Shown here in pieces: positions 1 to 13,080 of a stretch of DNA of 64,000 nucleotides. The stretch is from contig NC_091013.1 in assembly GCF_041296385.1 (NCBI RefSeq), positions 32,435,001 through 32,499,000 on the forward strand. The letters are read 5' to 3'. The position numbers and the translations under genes are program-made. Under the pieces are notes generated by a model. It did no database searches and had not been told where the DNA came from. It was given only the letters and a program-made list of their open reading frames with translations. How positions within the stretch are numbered: position 1 is the first letter of the stretch; each line of letters starts with the position of its first letter. Source of the stretch: Aphelocoma coerulescens. Taxonomy: Eukaryota > Chordata > Aves > Passeriformes > Corvidae.

Positions 1-363
1 GACATTTTCCTTCAGTAACTGAGTATGAATACAGGCCCCCAAAAAACCAAAAAGTGGAAAACCAAGGGAGTGGCCAGGCTTAAAAGCAGTATTCGGGGTG
101 GGATGCTTTGTAGTCATGCACTGCCATGTGCTGGGTTCTTGACCTACCTGAGGGGTGTGTTGTGGCTAGTAACTTTAGAAGTACCCCAGTTAGAAAATAA
201 TTTTAAAAATGCACAGAAATCAGCTGGTACCTTCCTAAATCAATACAGCTTACAACAATCAAAGTAAAGAAAAAGTACTTGATTTTATTTGCTTTTCGAT
301 GTTTTACAGGGAAAAAAGAACCTTAAAAACCTGATGGTATTTTACTGAGTAGATGAATACATA
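1..363. other. Intergenic DNA, left edge
   Basis: AT-rich sequence between the window edge and the LTR. I see no gene, splice pattern or repeat in it. Confidence 0.5.
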
Positions 364-1288
364 TGTGGTGGGCTGGACACCTGACTGGACACCAGGTACC
401 CACCAAAGCTGCTCCATCACTCTCCTCCTCAGCTGGGCATGGGGGAGAAAGATATAAAAAAAAGCTCACAGATCAGGATAAGGGCAGGGAGAAATAACTC
501 ACCATCACAGTTACCATCACAAGCAAAACAGACTCAGCTTGAGGAAATTAGTTTAATTTATTATAATTTATTATCAGCTAATTAAGAGTAGGGTAATAAG
601 GAACAAACCCAAATTTTAAAACACCTTCCCCTCACCCCTTTCTTCTTCCCAGGCTCAATTTCAGTCTTCCAGGAACTTCTCCAGCACAAGTCCTTCCCAC
701 ATAAACTGCTCCAGCGTGGGTCCCTTCCATGGCGTGCAGTCCTTCAGGAGCAGGTTACTCCAGAGCGGGTCCCACGCTGGAACAGGTTTGCTGGCAGGAC
801 CTGTGACTCAACAGGGGACCCACATCACAGGTCCTGCCAGGGGCCTGCTCCAGTGTGGGCTTCTCACAGGATCACAACCTCCCTTGGATATCCTGCTCAG
901 GCATGAGGTCCTCCATGGGCTGCAGGGGCACAGCTGCCTCACCACGATCTTTGTCACAGGCTGCAGGGGAATCTCTGCTTCAGTGCCTGGAGCACCTCCT
1001 CCCCATCCTGCTTCACTGACCTCAGTTTCTGCAGGGTTGTTGCTCTCACATATTCTCACTCCTGTTTCAGCTGCTGTCGTGCAGGGTCTTTTGTCCATTT
1101 TTAAATCTGACATCCCAGAGGCTCTACCACTGTCACCAATGAGCTCAGCCTGGGACAGCAGCAGGTCTTTATTGGAGCTGGGGGGCACTGACTTCATTGG
1201 ACACAGGGGAAGTGCCTGGCACCTTCTCACAGAGGCCATGCCTGTAGTCCCCCACTGACAAAACCTTACCATGCAAAAACCTAATATA
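364..1288 (-). mobile_element. Solo LTR of an avian ERVL-type endogenous retrovirus
   Basis: The block resembles, from memory, a long LTR found in many copies in bird genomes: internal tandem motifs built on 'gctccagcgtggg' and 'gggctgcagggg', plus a characteristic end tgtggtgggctgg on the + strand. On the minus strand it starts near 1288 and ends CCACA at 364. Flanking 5-mers acata (359-363) and aaata (1289-1293) could be a decayed target duplication. No gag, pol or env coding is visible on either side, so it is a solo LTR. Open frames of about 150-180 codons inside it are by-products of its GC-rich repeats. Family name and exact ends need a repeat library. Confidence 0.75.
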
Positions 1289-4200
1289 AAATAAAAAAGA
1301 AACCTGGCTTGGTCCTAGACAAGCTCAAATTAATCAATTAACTTGAGGGAAAGCAAATTAAAGTGCTGGTAGTTTAACAGTAAATAATCATACAAAATTT
1401 TATGAGTTGTGGAAAAAAATTGTGAAGTGTCCCCAAGTTAAGGTAGTCTGTGGAGTAATAGGAAAAAAGGGTCGAGCTTTCCCCAGCTACCTATAGCTTC
1501 ATTGTTTAATCAATGTACCTTCTCAGGTTGGTGGAAAGAGTTGGACGATTGTGAACAGGGGTGCAAAAAGAGGGTGTGTGTGTGTCTCCACAGATGCAGA
1601 GGTTGGATGCTGAGCATAAAAACTTCACTTTTAGGGTAGTCTCGTCTGTGTGTCTAGCTCAGCCTTTGTTTCTTTTTTTAATTGTGCCACATCCCAAGTC
1701 AACAATCAACGGACAGTCCTGCTTGATATTCAGCTTGTTACGTTCTTGGAGCAAGCACGTGTGGAATAAACAAGAAGGGATTGCTTCTGGGTGCTTCCTA
1801 AAGGAGAATTTCTGTCTGCAGAGGTGGTTGGGACTTTTTGGCTATGAGGTGGGAGGTGGCATGAGAGTCAGGAGAGCAGCTCTGTACCTGCTGGGTTTCA
1901 TTTAATGGTCTGAGTGGGAGTCATCAGTCAGCGTTCCTCCTGGCCCAGTGGCAGAAACAAGCAGGGAAACTTCATCCTGGTGGTCTGATAGATGATCAGT
2001 TCAGTCTATAATTCTTACATGGGCCTTGAGGCAATTTGCTCTGGCCTGCAAATGCAAGACAAAGCCATGCTGGGTGCCAAAATGAGATGTCAAGTTGCAC
2101 TGCCCTTTTCAGTGAGATGAGAAATATGCCTTGGACATGAACGCATTCCTCTCGGAGGCCTGCCTGCAAAGCCCTCAGGTTTCTGTATAAGGGAGTAAAT
2201 CTGACATCTGTACCCTGAGCAGGCTCAAACAGCTGTGCATGCCCAGCTCCTCTGCACGTGCACTGGGCTTTTATCTACACATCAGGAATTTACACAGGGA
2301 TGATGACAGCTGTCTCTGCAGGGGTGACATCCTATCCCTGCCAGTAGCCTGAAGAGCCCACTGCAGCATCTGTGGCACAAGTGCATCTTGTACTCCACCA
2401 GGTTCTGCTGCATCCTGTGGCACTCCACAGCATCCTGTAGCATCCTGCTGAATCCCATCACGTTTTCCTACAGCCTGCTGCCCTGTCACTGGAGCAGAAT
2501 TCATTTACTCTTTCTGGCTGTTCTGGTGCCAAGGAGAGGGGCTACATTCCCAACCAGCCCTCCCTGGCTCATACAGAGATGGCAGATGAATGTGAGGGGG
2601 TGGTTTATTCAGTTGTGGCCTTTGACTGAATATATGCACCGGGGTGATTTAGGGCAGGGAGATGGCTCACTCCTCGGCTGGTGTATAAATGTGTCTCCAC
2701 TTTGGTTAGAAAGGACTGGAGAGAGGAATGCTGAGTGCCAAGATTTATGGAGCCACATGTTTGTCAAGGAGATGAAAAGAAAGAAAACACCTTACTAAAG
2801 CTCAGCAGCATTGTGGCATCTTTTTTTCTTTTTTAATACAGGAAGAACAATTAATTCTCCCCACTATGACTCTTTCTCTGCTGGCTTGCATGTTATTTCT
2901 TCATTGGGTCTAAAGTCTGCTTGCCCTGCATTGCCAAGGAAAAGCTCTAGAACAGAGCAGCCCCGCATGGGAAACTCTTAGTGACTGGCGTGAGGCAACA
3001 GACAAGTCTGCCTTGTGTGGTGGTTTGTTTTGGAGGTTTGTCACAGCCTGACACAGACGAGCACTCGCTGTACCCAGGCACCACCCAGCCCCTGGGTGTG
3101 CCCCATGCAGAGCCCAGGGCCCCTCAGTGCCTTTGGGCTGGGGACAGCTCTCCCACAAATCCACTCCCTTAAAAAATGGGGGAAGGGGGAACGGGAAAAA
3201 AGTAGTAATTAGGTATAGGGTTAGCTAGCAGTGTGTGTGCTATTTTGGGAAGCTCAATTCTCAGTGTAGTGCGGCATTTTCCAGATTAACAGCGGTGTAA
3301 AAATATCCCAATCTTTTAAATAGTCTTCACAAACTTGTCTCAAAGAGGTTTCTTAAGGATAAGCCTCACTTAAATCTGAAGCAAATATAATTTAAAATAT
3401 TACAGATTTTAGTTAACACTTTCTTTTTTGACTTTGTAAGGAGCAAAATGTTGTTTTCCTGCTTGGAGACCCTTGAAGTTGAGATTTTGTCTCAAGGCAC
3501 CTAGTTACAGGTTTAAAATCTCCACATTGCTTTCAAATAAGTATACAGGGATTTTTTATTTAATTTTTTTCTCCCTCTATGCAGAAGCACTTTCTGTTTG
3601 TAGATAACAAGGGCCTGGAAATGAAAGCCAGGGGTGGGAATAGAAGGATACAAGGCCTTTTCGGACTTCAAGCAGGTGATTAAAAAAAAAAAAAAGCCCA
3701 CAATGTGGTAATGCAGTCACTTATATTTGGTTTTTTTTTTCCTGCTCCAAACAAACTCCAGAAAATGTAAATTGCTTCTCTCTTCAGACAACACTGAACT
3801 ACGTCTAAGCAGTGTTCAAAAGTCTATTATTTAAACATAAAGAAGTCTGCATGTTTACTTCTGCTTTCTTTGAAAAACAAAAGCATTCTCCTCTTCAAAA
3901 CACAGCGGTGGGCTCTGACAGCTCCTGAGCACAGAGTTACCCCTGGCCTGGCCCAGCTAGAGACAGTGAGCTCCAGACTGTGCTAGAGGTGCCAGCTCTG
4001 GACCCATCCTTGAGGATGGACATGGATGATGAACTGAATAGCTGTCCCTGGCACAGGGCTGCCAAGCAGGAGAAATCCCACACTCAGAGCAGTGCTGGAG
4101 GAGAGAAGGAGATGGGATGAATCCTATTAATTTTTTAAGCAGGTTTTCTCTGCACATTCCACAGAATGGAAAATACTGGTGGTGCACCTATGCGTGTAAA

Positions 4201-4465
4201 GTTGTTTACATGGTAAAGCACCTCCTGGTGCACACAGACTTAGGACTTATGTCCCAGAACTGTCCCTTTTCAGCTGCCCTACCACTCACAAAAATGAGAT
4301 ATTTTGTATTTTATTTTTCTAAAGGGCCCCTGGGACAAAGAACAAACTCTAGCTGCAGTACATGGGATGAAATTGTGGTAATGCTACTCAGAGAAGTAAA
4401 ATTGGCTGAAGCAAGATCCCAGTCAATTTTTATATCAGAATAGGATGAGAACAGGGAGCTTGGGG
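1289..4465. other. Intergenic DNA between LTR and tandem duplication
   Basis: Mixed composition with poly-A/T runs (for example near 3680-3693 and 3731-3740) and some GC-richer patches around 2300-2500 and 3000-3170. Short open frames on both strands have no recognisable protein content. No gene supported. Confidence 0.5.
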
Positions 4466-4689
4466 GAGGAGAATTGTCCATGGGTGCTTGTTTGGAAATG
4501 TATTTGGACATGACTTTCCTCTGCTTGTGTTGTTGCCTCTGGAGGGGTGTGTGTGGCTAGAAGGTGCAGAAGGTGCGAGGAGAATTGTCCATGGGTGCTT
4601 GTTTGGAAATGTATTTGGACATGACTTTCCTCTGCTTGTGTTGTTGCCTCTGGAGGGGTGTGTGTGGGGCTAGAAGGTGCAGAAGGTGC
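4466..4689. repeat. 111/113-bp tandem duplication
   Basis: Two head-to-tail copies, 4466-4576 and 4577-4689. They look almost identical apart from a 2-base insertion (ggggctag versus ggctag) in the second. The near-identity suggests a recent duplication. Both copies contain the same short frame, giving repeated spurious peptides on both strands. Confidence 0.9.
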
Positions 4690-4696
4690 AGATTTG

Positions 4697-4744
4697 CTGG
4701 GAGAGGCTGGGAGAGGGCTGGGAGAGGGTGGGAGAGGGCTGGGC
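4697..4744. repeat. G-rich minisatellite, unit about 10-11 bp
   Basis: Four to five imperfect copies of gggagagggct directly after the 111/113-bp duplication. The G-triplets on the + strand could support a G-quadruplex (inference). Confidence 0.75.
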
Positions 4745-7700
4745 TCACTCCCACTGTGACCCCTTCCTGGGGACAGGTAGGGGCAGAGTGTTGTAATGTA
4801 TTTGAACCCTGGTAGTGTGCCCGAGCCAAACCATCTTTAGTTATTCTTATCAGAGCCCTCAGGAATTCATCAAGGTTACTGAAATGTAAACTGCGCTAAA
4901 CTGGGAAAGAAGAAGCTGAAAAACAGAATACCGAGACAGCAAGAAAGTGGACAAGATAGAGAGAGCAATCAAGCAACGCGTGATCGCGTGTAGAGCAGTT
5001 GTAAAATGTTTAAGTAGAGTGAAGTGAAAACAATAAATGGCTTCTGTGAAATCCTATTGATTCGTTGCTCAGAAGTCCTGAGCTCCTGCAGCAGAGGTAT
5101 GCACTGACACCTCTCAGCATTTGATGTGTCCCCAAAACCTCATGACAGGAGTCACCGCTCGACTTCAGTCCTGGATGAGCAGGAGCCATCTGGCAAGGGG
5201 GCGGTTGCTGGTGGGCTACAACAGCAGCCAACTGAATGCCATAAAACCACATGGGGTATTTTTGGAAAAGCTGACATCTTTCTTTCTCTCTTTAGCACTG
5301 AATAATCCAAGAGCCTGGCTTCCTTGCACTGTGGACCTTGCTGAAAGCAACAGTCAATGGGCAGGAAATGCTGCCCCCTGGTTTTGATGGTTGCAGACAC
5401 CACCAGTACAGTTGGTCATAAATGAATTAATTCACTCATGATCTTCAAAACTCAGAAAACTTCAGATGAACTGCAGGTCTTGATACCTACACTGACTGAT
5501 AATTTCCATGGGCCCCCAGGGGAGAGGAGTTTTTGTCTGCAGTGCCTCCTATGATGCCATAATTTGCCCTCAGTTTCCAGATGATGCCAAATCAAACTTT
5601 CTATTTCTTTCATCTTACAAGGAGATTTTAGCTATAATGGTTTTATTGAGTTCTTGAGTGTTAAGCAAAACAATCCAGCTATGAAGTTAATTGTGTCTGT
5701 AAAATGACAGGGATCTTACAAACTGCAAACACCCAGCCCACTCGGGCTAAAAATGGTTCATGCAGCTCTAACAGTACACACGGTTGATTGAGAGTTTGTT
5801 GGTAATTTGGGTTTTTAGTAAATATAACCCCCACATTTTCATCAGCAATTTGATTTAAAAAAAAAAAAGAAAGAGCTTTGAATTTTCAGGTTTTTAAAGT
5901 GAAAAGCTCAATATCCCCTTTCTTGGTCTCAAGTTTTGGAGCATTTACACATAAAGAACAGGACAAGAAGCAGCGTCAGGCCTTTCAGTGGGCAGTTGTG
6001 TGGGGTGTGAAGGACGTGTCAGCCAAGATGCTACTTAAACAAGAGGCATCTCTGCTGTTTTCATTCCTGCTTTTTTTCTAGGCATGTAAATGGTGAGCAG
6101 TATCTCTGTTGTGGTTTGAGTTTCTGAAAGTCCAAGTAGATTTTTGCAGGCGCTGTGTTTTGGGGAGGAAAGTGAGGAAGGGTGGAAAGGTGGGAACTGC
6201 ATCCAAGCAAGTCTGGCTGCAGGGACAACTCAGTGCCTTCATGCACATAAAATGGGTGGTCCAGGAATAAACTGGAGACTTGAAAACCTGCAGCTTTTGG
6301 AAAATGTGATGAACAAGCACAAGCAATATATCACTGGGAATTTTGGGCCAGGAAATGCTAACTTTAGCTACAGCAGTGCTGTGTTTAAAGGTTGTGGGGC
6401 CAAAGTGAGAGGCCCCTTGGTCCAGCTCTGAGTCAATATTGCCTCTGGAAACTGCACCCTGTCCTGACTAGGAGAACTGCCCAGGTAATGAAGAGGAGTT
6501 AAAGTCCCAGCACGTCTCCCTGCAGAGGGAATGGGCATTCCACCCAGTTTGAGCAGCTTTTATTCACCTTGGCCAGCTCTTCACTGACACTTTTCCCAGT
6601 CTCTCAGAAGGCTCTTTCAAGTATTTTGTGTTCACTAAGAGACTATTTCCATGCATTGGGTATTTCCATGCTGCAGCAACAGCCATGAGCAAGCTAAATG
6701 CTGATGTCTTTAAACTGCTTCTAAGAAGGTTCTTGTTTAGTCATACCTTGCACAGGGCTACATCACAGACAGGCACTATGCAAGATGAGCTGATGAAACA
6801 GGATTTTTAGAGCTGACCCAACTAAAGTCCTTCCAGCAGCAGAGCTGGCTGCAGGACCTGGCTGTCTTTGCCCGCCCTGGCGAGGATATGCTAAACCTCA
6901 TCTTGGAAGGATTTATGTAGTGCTGCACTTCATGTATCAAGGGAGACATTACTGCACAGAGCAAACACCTGTACTTAAAGCCACATGGAAGCTGCTGCTC
7001 AAAATAGAGATAATTCCTCATGCAGCTATATAGAAAAACCTTCCCTAAAAGTTAGTCTTTTCTTTTAACTGCTCTTCTTCCATATAGATAAAGCATAGTC
7101 CTCATGGCACTGTTGGCATTTTCAACAGTGGCTTCTAATTCTAGATTTTGAGATTTAGGGGTGGCCAGCCCCCTGGGAAACCACAGGAAATTTTAAAGCA
7201 CACTAAGCACCATGATCCCTCTGAGTGTGTGATATACTACAGGGTTTCACGGCCTAGGAGAGCTGGACAACCCTTGTCTGGATATGGGTGTCCAGACCCA
7301 GAGACATATGTAAATCTTTCCCCGTTGAACCTCTTAAGCCAGAGCAAAACATTTTGCTGTTGTGTTTTTCAGCTGAAGATACGTGGGCTGTGACCACACA
7401 GAGTCTCCTTCAGCAGAAAGGATGCTCATTGAGAGGCACATGGGGTGGCGAATGGACCTGTTGCTACTGGCAAAGGTGCCTGTCATCCCTGGGGCAGTGG
7501 CCTCAGTGCAGGTGCTTCAGGGGCCCCTTCAGGAGGCAGCACAGGACTCCCCATGGCATCTTCCACTGCAGGAAGTGCAGCCATCCCAGGGGCTTTCCGA
7601 CAGCTGGGATTCATACTGGAGAGCACGAGGGAGAAACATGGAGGCAATTATGCAATGACACAGGGGATTCCTTGTGGAGCAGGAAGTTTCTCTGCCATGT

Positions 7701-10700
7701 TAGCTGTTGCTTCCCTTCCTGGTTACTACCAGGACACTGCAGGCAAATTTGTAGTCTCAGCCTAGTGAGCAGTGGAGGGCTGCTTGCCCTGGGATGGCAC
7801 CGAGGCCCCTTTGCTATGGCTCCTGCCCTGGTTTTCAACACAGGGAGGAACTGGGGGACCAGTATCAGGACCTGCCCTGGTCCCTGGCTTGGGAGAGCTC
7901 CTGACCGGGGCACAGCCAGCACGTTCCTGTTTGCAAAGCAGGTGCCGACCTACCTCCATCTGAGTCAGCACGAGTTCAGTTCCAACCCCATTATCCATTC
8001 TCAGCTGCAAGTAACAAACCAAATTCACTTGTGGTGCAGCTCCAGTAAAATTTAAGCTTGATGGAGTCCACTAGCAGGCAGAGAGGGAGATGTGCAGAAC
8101 CTTTGTGAGGGCAAAAAAGGCAGCTGGGAAGCTCTGAAGATCCCCTTATCTCTCCACCAGCTGTAGGACTTCTGAATAGCATCTGGCAGTGCCTTTCTTT
8201 CCTCACCCACTTTGCCACACTGGCATGACCCTGCCTCTCATGGTTTCTGCAGTGCCTTTGACACATAGCTGTTACTGCACCATCACAGTGCACGGCTTTA
8301 TCAGCATTGTTTTCAGAACTGCCATGTGTGCTCCACTACAAAAGCACACAGCTTCATTTAATGCTGGACTGAAAAATGCCTGGGGCATACATCAGTCTGG
8401 ATCAAGAACCAACTGCTGCAAAAACATGAGACTTTAAAAAATGTATTTATTTATTTCAAGTTTTGATGCAGATTTATGTTTATGTTCTATGAATTGTCAC
8501 TCCCAGATGATTCAAGCACACACAGTTCTGATAGTTTATTTTAAGCTGAACATCTCCATTTACTGAAACCAGTATTCATGCAAAACCCTTTTATATAGCA
8601 ACTTTAACAAGTAAACCTCCTCAAATCCTCTGTATCTTGTGTGTGGATCAGGCAGTCAGTAATGTTTAGAGGAACTATCAGCCTGGAGTGCAGCAAAAGG
8701 TGAGCATGACACTAGAAAGGTGGCTCAAGGCACAGAAAAGCAGTACTTGATTAAGTGGGTAGAGCCTTCAGGAGATGTACTGGGAGCAAGCACAGACTGC
8801 TGCCCTGAGCAGTGAACTGGATGTGAAGAAATGATAAATCAAAGTTCAGTGCAAGGTAGTTCAGAAAGTCATGTAATAGAAGCAAGAACAGTCTCTGTTT
8901 GAATAATCTGAAAAGGTCTGAGGAAATTTTAATCAGGGCGTAAAGCTGTGGTTCCACAGCCAGTGCAGGAGGGCGGCAGGAAGATTCATGACTGGGCACA
9001 CAGAGCAGTGATGTATAGCTGGAAAAGCCTGGAAAAAATACTGGAAGGTTGTTTTGTTTCCATTTTGATATTTATATGCCCAGTTCTAGTGCCCCGGCAT
9101 ATGTGTGAGATACAATTTCTGAGACTAGAGAGCCAACCTGATAGAAGACTTCTGGCTGTTTCTAAAAGATCTTTATACATCCAGAAGGAATTTTTGAAAT
9201 GGATAAATCACTGAGAAGTTGGTTCCCATAAATAAGACTAAGAAGTATGGAACACTGTGATGCTTAATTCAAAACTCTCTTCTTCTCAGTGATTAATTTC
9301 ATCCGGACTACTTCAGCCAGCAACATCAAGCAGACACAGAAGTGCTTGCAGAATTCATTGCAAATATTTCAAACAGTGTACAGGGGGCTGTTGTTGGTAA
9401 AAGACCAAACATGGTTATTGTTTTAATTGCCTTGTGGAATCTTTTAATAAACAGTTGCATGCTTTTTGTGGATTAGTCTCATGAATTTAAAGCTTTGTTT
9501 TGCCTGATATAACAACTGCTCAATTGCACCAACAGGAATAACTTAACAAGTTTATTCTATTTTATTAAAATCAATGTATACAGCTTCAAAAAGAAATTAG
9601 TATTTATTTAGCTAAAATTTTTCAAATATTAATAGCAGCTTCAAAATGTTGACAAGCCCTAAAGCCCAGCAAGTAACATGCTTTGATGTGTTTGTCTTCT
9701 GGCAGCTGGAGAGAGAACTGATTTAAAATGTAAATAATTAGTTTGCTTAATATTTTCTTTCCAAATGTGAAACCTATTTGGGCTTTTTTTCCCCTCCAAA
9801 CTGTGGTTTAAATTACATTTTATTTATATGATTTTACAATATCTCCCAAAAAAAAAAATGGAGACAACTTGCTTGCTGACATCCAGCTGACTTGGTTCTT
9901 GCCTTCAGGTAACTGGCTGTGCAGGTTTGGCACATGTTGGCCTCAATGTGGCACGTCTTCCTACCTATCTGTAGGCACACAAGCAACCCTGCTGAGGCCA
10001 CTGCTACATTAAGGTCAGCAGGATTATTTGGTTTATTTAAGATTAAATTAATACATTTTTGAAGGATTGCTGCCATAATAAAGATATTTTATCTTTCAGT
10101 ACAAAGGGGTTAATTACACCTTAGGTATTCCAAAATATATCTCTAAGGATTTTTTTTTTTTATTTTACAAAAAAATAGAGCAGTTATGTAGGCCTGATTC
10201 CCAGCTGGGGTAAGTCAGCTTGCAGGTAGTGGAGAGGCTATGATGATTACAGCAGCTGAGGATTGAGATCTACAGTTTCCCTAAATATATGATGCAGATG
10301 TACAACTCACACTCACAGTGGCAACTTAACACATCTATCTGGCAGTGCATGAGCACCTCTCAGTCCCAAAGGAACCTTTCTATCCCTTACCTACAGAAAT
10401 AATCCTCGAAACACTGAAAGCACAACAACTAAACCAAATCTTGTACCGCAAAGGCATGGCCAGAGAGGAATTTAGGCTCTTTTTGAAAAAAGTATTGTGA
10501 AGTACAGCTCTGAGCCAAAGCCCAGTGATGCTCCAGCCCTTTCTGCTGCCAGCAAATCCCACGAAGGCCTGTGGGGCACCAACTCTACTGTGAAAAGGTG
10601 CAGAGGAGTCAGTAAGTTCAGGAGATCCGCACCTGGCTCTTAGGGCTGCTGCAGTAACTGAGAGAGGGCGCACATGTGTGACATCGCTGGCAAGCTCCAG

Positions 10701-12499
10701 CTATGACCCCGTGACACTCTTAGACTGAATTTAACATCCTGCAAACCTATGAACTCTGCCCACCTGGTATCTGACACTGTGTCCTTCTGTGAGGTCCTGT
10801 TTTACAAGCAGATGAAGGTTTCTAACCAGATGGCAACATTTACACATTTTGAAGTGTTATTTGTTTTTTCCTCTGACATTAAAAGACACTGCATCTCCAC
10901 ACAGAGGAGTATTTAGAACAGCAATCTCTGCACAGGATGTGTTAAATACAGCCAGCCAACCTTGCAAAAAATTACCTGCAAAGTCATCCCAACAGTTACT
11001 ATCAAGACCAAGAAGGCTGGTAGAGCAATGAGAGATATCTGAACATGGAGGTACCTCCCCCAGCTAGAGACCTGTGCAAAGGAGGTTTCTACAGCTGAGC
11101 CGAGTTCTGCAGGCTCGCTTTCCAGTGAGTGGAGAGTGCTCTGAGGGCACGGGAACTGCCCTGCTTCAGAGGTGTGTATCAAGACCCACACTCCTGGCTT
11201 GTGTTGGCACCAACAGGGCAGAAGCCCACCTGCCTTTGTGGAAACCAAGTGGACACTTCAACTGCCCCATTTCCATCACAGTTAATATAGCAGAGAAATG
11301 CCAGCATGTTTTCAGCCAGTGACAAATGAGTCAGTAACAGGTGTGCCTTCCTCCACTAAAACCTATACATACAAACCAATGTTCCTCTTTAACTCAAGGG
11401 TAAAAGGAAGAAGTTCTGCTTCAGGTTCATTTTTTTCAAATCAATCCTATGCTAAAAGCTGTTCACAGGACACTACAATAGTGAGTCCCTTAGTGCCTTT
11501 TCCCTGTCCCTAGTCAATTCTAATCCCAAAATGAAGTTTAGTTACATGAGGATGTGTCATGTCTCATGAGGGTAACACATTTACAGCCTGATTGCTCTTA
11601 TTTACATTGCTTTCATCTCTTCCTTTCATTGGCATTTTACAGTATCATATTATCAATTCAGCCTTTGGGAAAGAGGCCAGTGTATATAAATCTTTGAAAA
11701 AAAAAGATTCTGAGTGGATTAGCAAGTGACAGATGGTAGGCACTGTGTCTTACCACGCTGAGGCAATCCGCATGGCAGGCAGGTTGCCAGGCACAGAGCA
11801 TGGCACGAACAAGTTGTGGCCTTACACGACTGATGGCAAGCAATGCAAAGGCCATCTGAAAATCTGCAAAGAGGAAAAGAAGTGCAGCAGATAGTGCATA
11901 TGTGGTCATGGTGACCAGGTGTGAAAGAACCAAGCAGCGTTCCAAGGCTAAAGCCCCTGGGATCCATCAGCCTGGCACAGGGCAGCCACACACCCATGTA
12001 CCAGTGGCAGTCTGGGATTTACAACCACGTGAGGTCAGCTCAGGCATAACCTCGGAAAGCAGTGCAGCTTCCTGCTTTTGGGACTGGATAGCCTGCTTTA
12101 CACCAGGCTCAAATACCTCTGCTTAGCATGTACCCTCACAGCTGGTCACTTGGCTTCACCATCCCCAAGGACTCGATTTAACCTGGCTGAAACAACAGCA
12201 AAGGCGTCTCACAAAATTCCTCTCCGTCAGTCCTTCACCCCACTAGCAAGCAGAACAGACCCCTTCAGTAACAGCAGCTGTGGTAGAGTTCCAGCACTGA
12301 AGATCACAGGCTTCCCCACCCGAACTCTACAGCAGACATGAGGCACCAGCTTTTTGACACCAAATCCTTCTTTACAAACAAGCAGCAAGCTTTTTGTACA
12401 GCATGATGTAAGGCCATGCCCAGCCAAACGCCAGCTACTCCAAGGGAAGGGCTGAGTTACAGTTAATGCCAGACTGGGAAGTCACTTTGCAATACGGAT
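4745..12499. other. Intergenic DNA downstream of ATP10A
   Basis: No gene I can support. 7288-8055 (+) is an open stretch of 255 codons, but its product is rich in Cys and Trp with no domain, and several other frames are open there too, as expected for GC-richer noncoding DNA. 4850-5110 contains an AATAAA (about 5030) in a context resembling an LTR 3' part, unproven. 9400-9860 is AT-rich and might be conserved noncoding sequence, which cannot be judged from one genome. Confidence 0.5.
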
Positions 12500-12504
12500 G
12501 GTCA

Positions 12505-12514
12505 TTTATTTATT
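12505..12514 (-). terminator. ATP10A: Candidate poly(A) signal, distal (two overlapping hexamers)
   Basis: Overlapping AATAAATAAA on the minus strand, about 570 nt after the stop codon. It is an alternative or main 3' end for ATP10A. Confidence 0.5.
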
Positions 12515-12703
12515 GTTTTATCATGACACACCAAATGCTATGGCTGCAATATCAGAACAAGGTGTCATTTATAAAATATCAGTATTATTAATGTGGTGGT
12601 AAGATACTGTTAACATTTACAGAGAGGTGTATAATAATTCCATAGCTTTGCCTCAGTGACAAAACACCCTGGCAAGCAGATGATGGATGGAATACAGTGA
12701 CTC

Positions 12704-12709
12704 TTTATT
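12704..12709 (-). terminator. ATP10A: Candidate poly(A) signal, proximal
   Basis: AATAAA on the minus strand, about 370 nt after the ATP10A stop codon. It is the first canonical hexamer downstream of the stop that I found. Confidence 0.5.
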
Positions 12710-13080
12710 ATCATGGTTTTTCCTCCTTGATTACTGAATGGCCTATAATGATATCAATAATTGTTGCTGAATCTAGTCCTTTCAAATATGGTAGATAGAT
12801 CCTTTGCTTTTACAGTATGTGTCAGAATAAAAGAGAAGCATCTGAAAAATAAAGAGAAGGCATTTTCTTACAAAATGAGATGAAAAAATAAAACAATATA
12901 AATGGAACTTTCAAGTGTTTCTTTTTATATTTAAAGCTCTTATTTCAATAAACTGTATTTAAACATTCTTAAATAATATTTTGTACCTTTGATTTTCTGT
13001 TTCACCTTTGGAAACAAATAGAGTAATCTCACTATAAATGTGTGCAAATAGAAAATATATAAATATTTTTATGGCCCACG

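Larger units (their letters stand above)
12500..13080 (-). other. ATP10A: ATP10A 3' UTR (end uncertain)
   Basis: AT-rich sequence immediately downstream of the stop codon with no splice signal needed. On the sense strand, AATAAA occurs at 12704-12709 and again as overlapping copies at 12505-12514, so transcripts could end near 12.68 kb or near 12.48 kb. Which one is used cannot be decided from sequence alone, and a longer UTR is possible. Sense ATTTA motifs occur in the AT-rich part, which could affect mRNA stability (inference). Confidence 0.6.

Noticed and set aside
716..1272. Open frames of 180 (+) and 154 (-) codons
   Set aside because: They lie entirely within the LTR-like repeat and arise from its GC-rich composition. 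They match no retroviral protein.
4488..4829. Short frames with internally repeated peptides on both strands
   Set aside because: The repetition only reflects the 111/113-bp DNA duplication.
7288..8055. 255-codon open frame on the + strand
   Set aside because: Cys/Trp-rich composition with no domain, other frames open over the same bases, no splice context. Looks like chance in GC-richer DNA.
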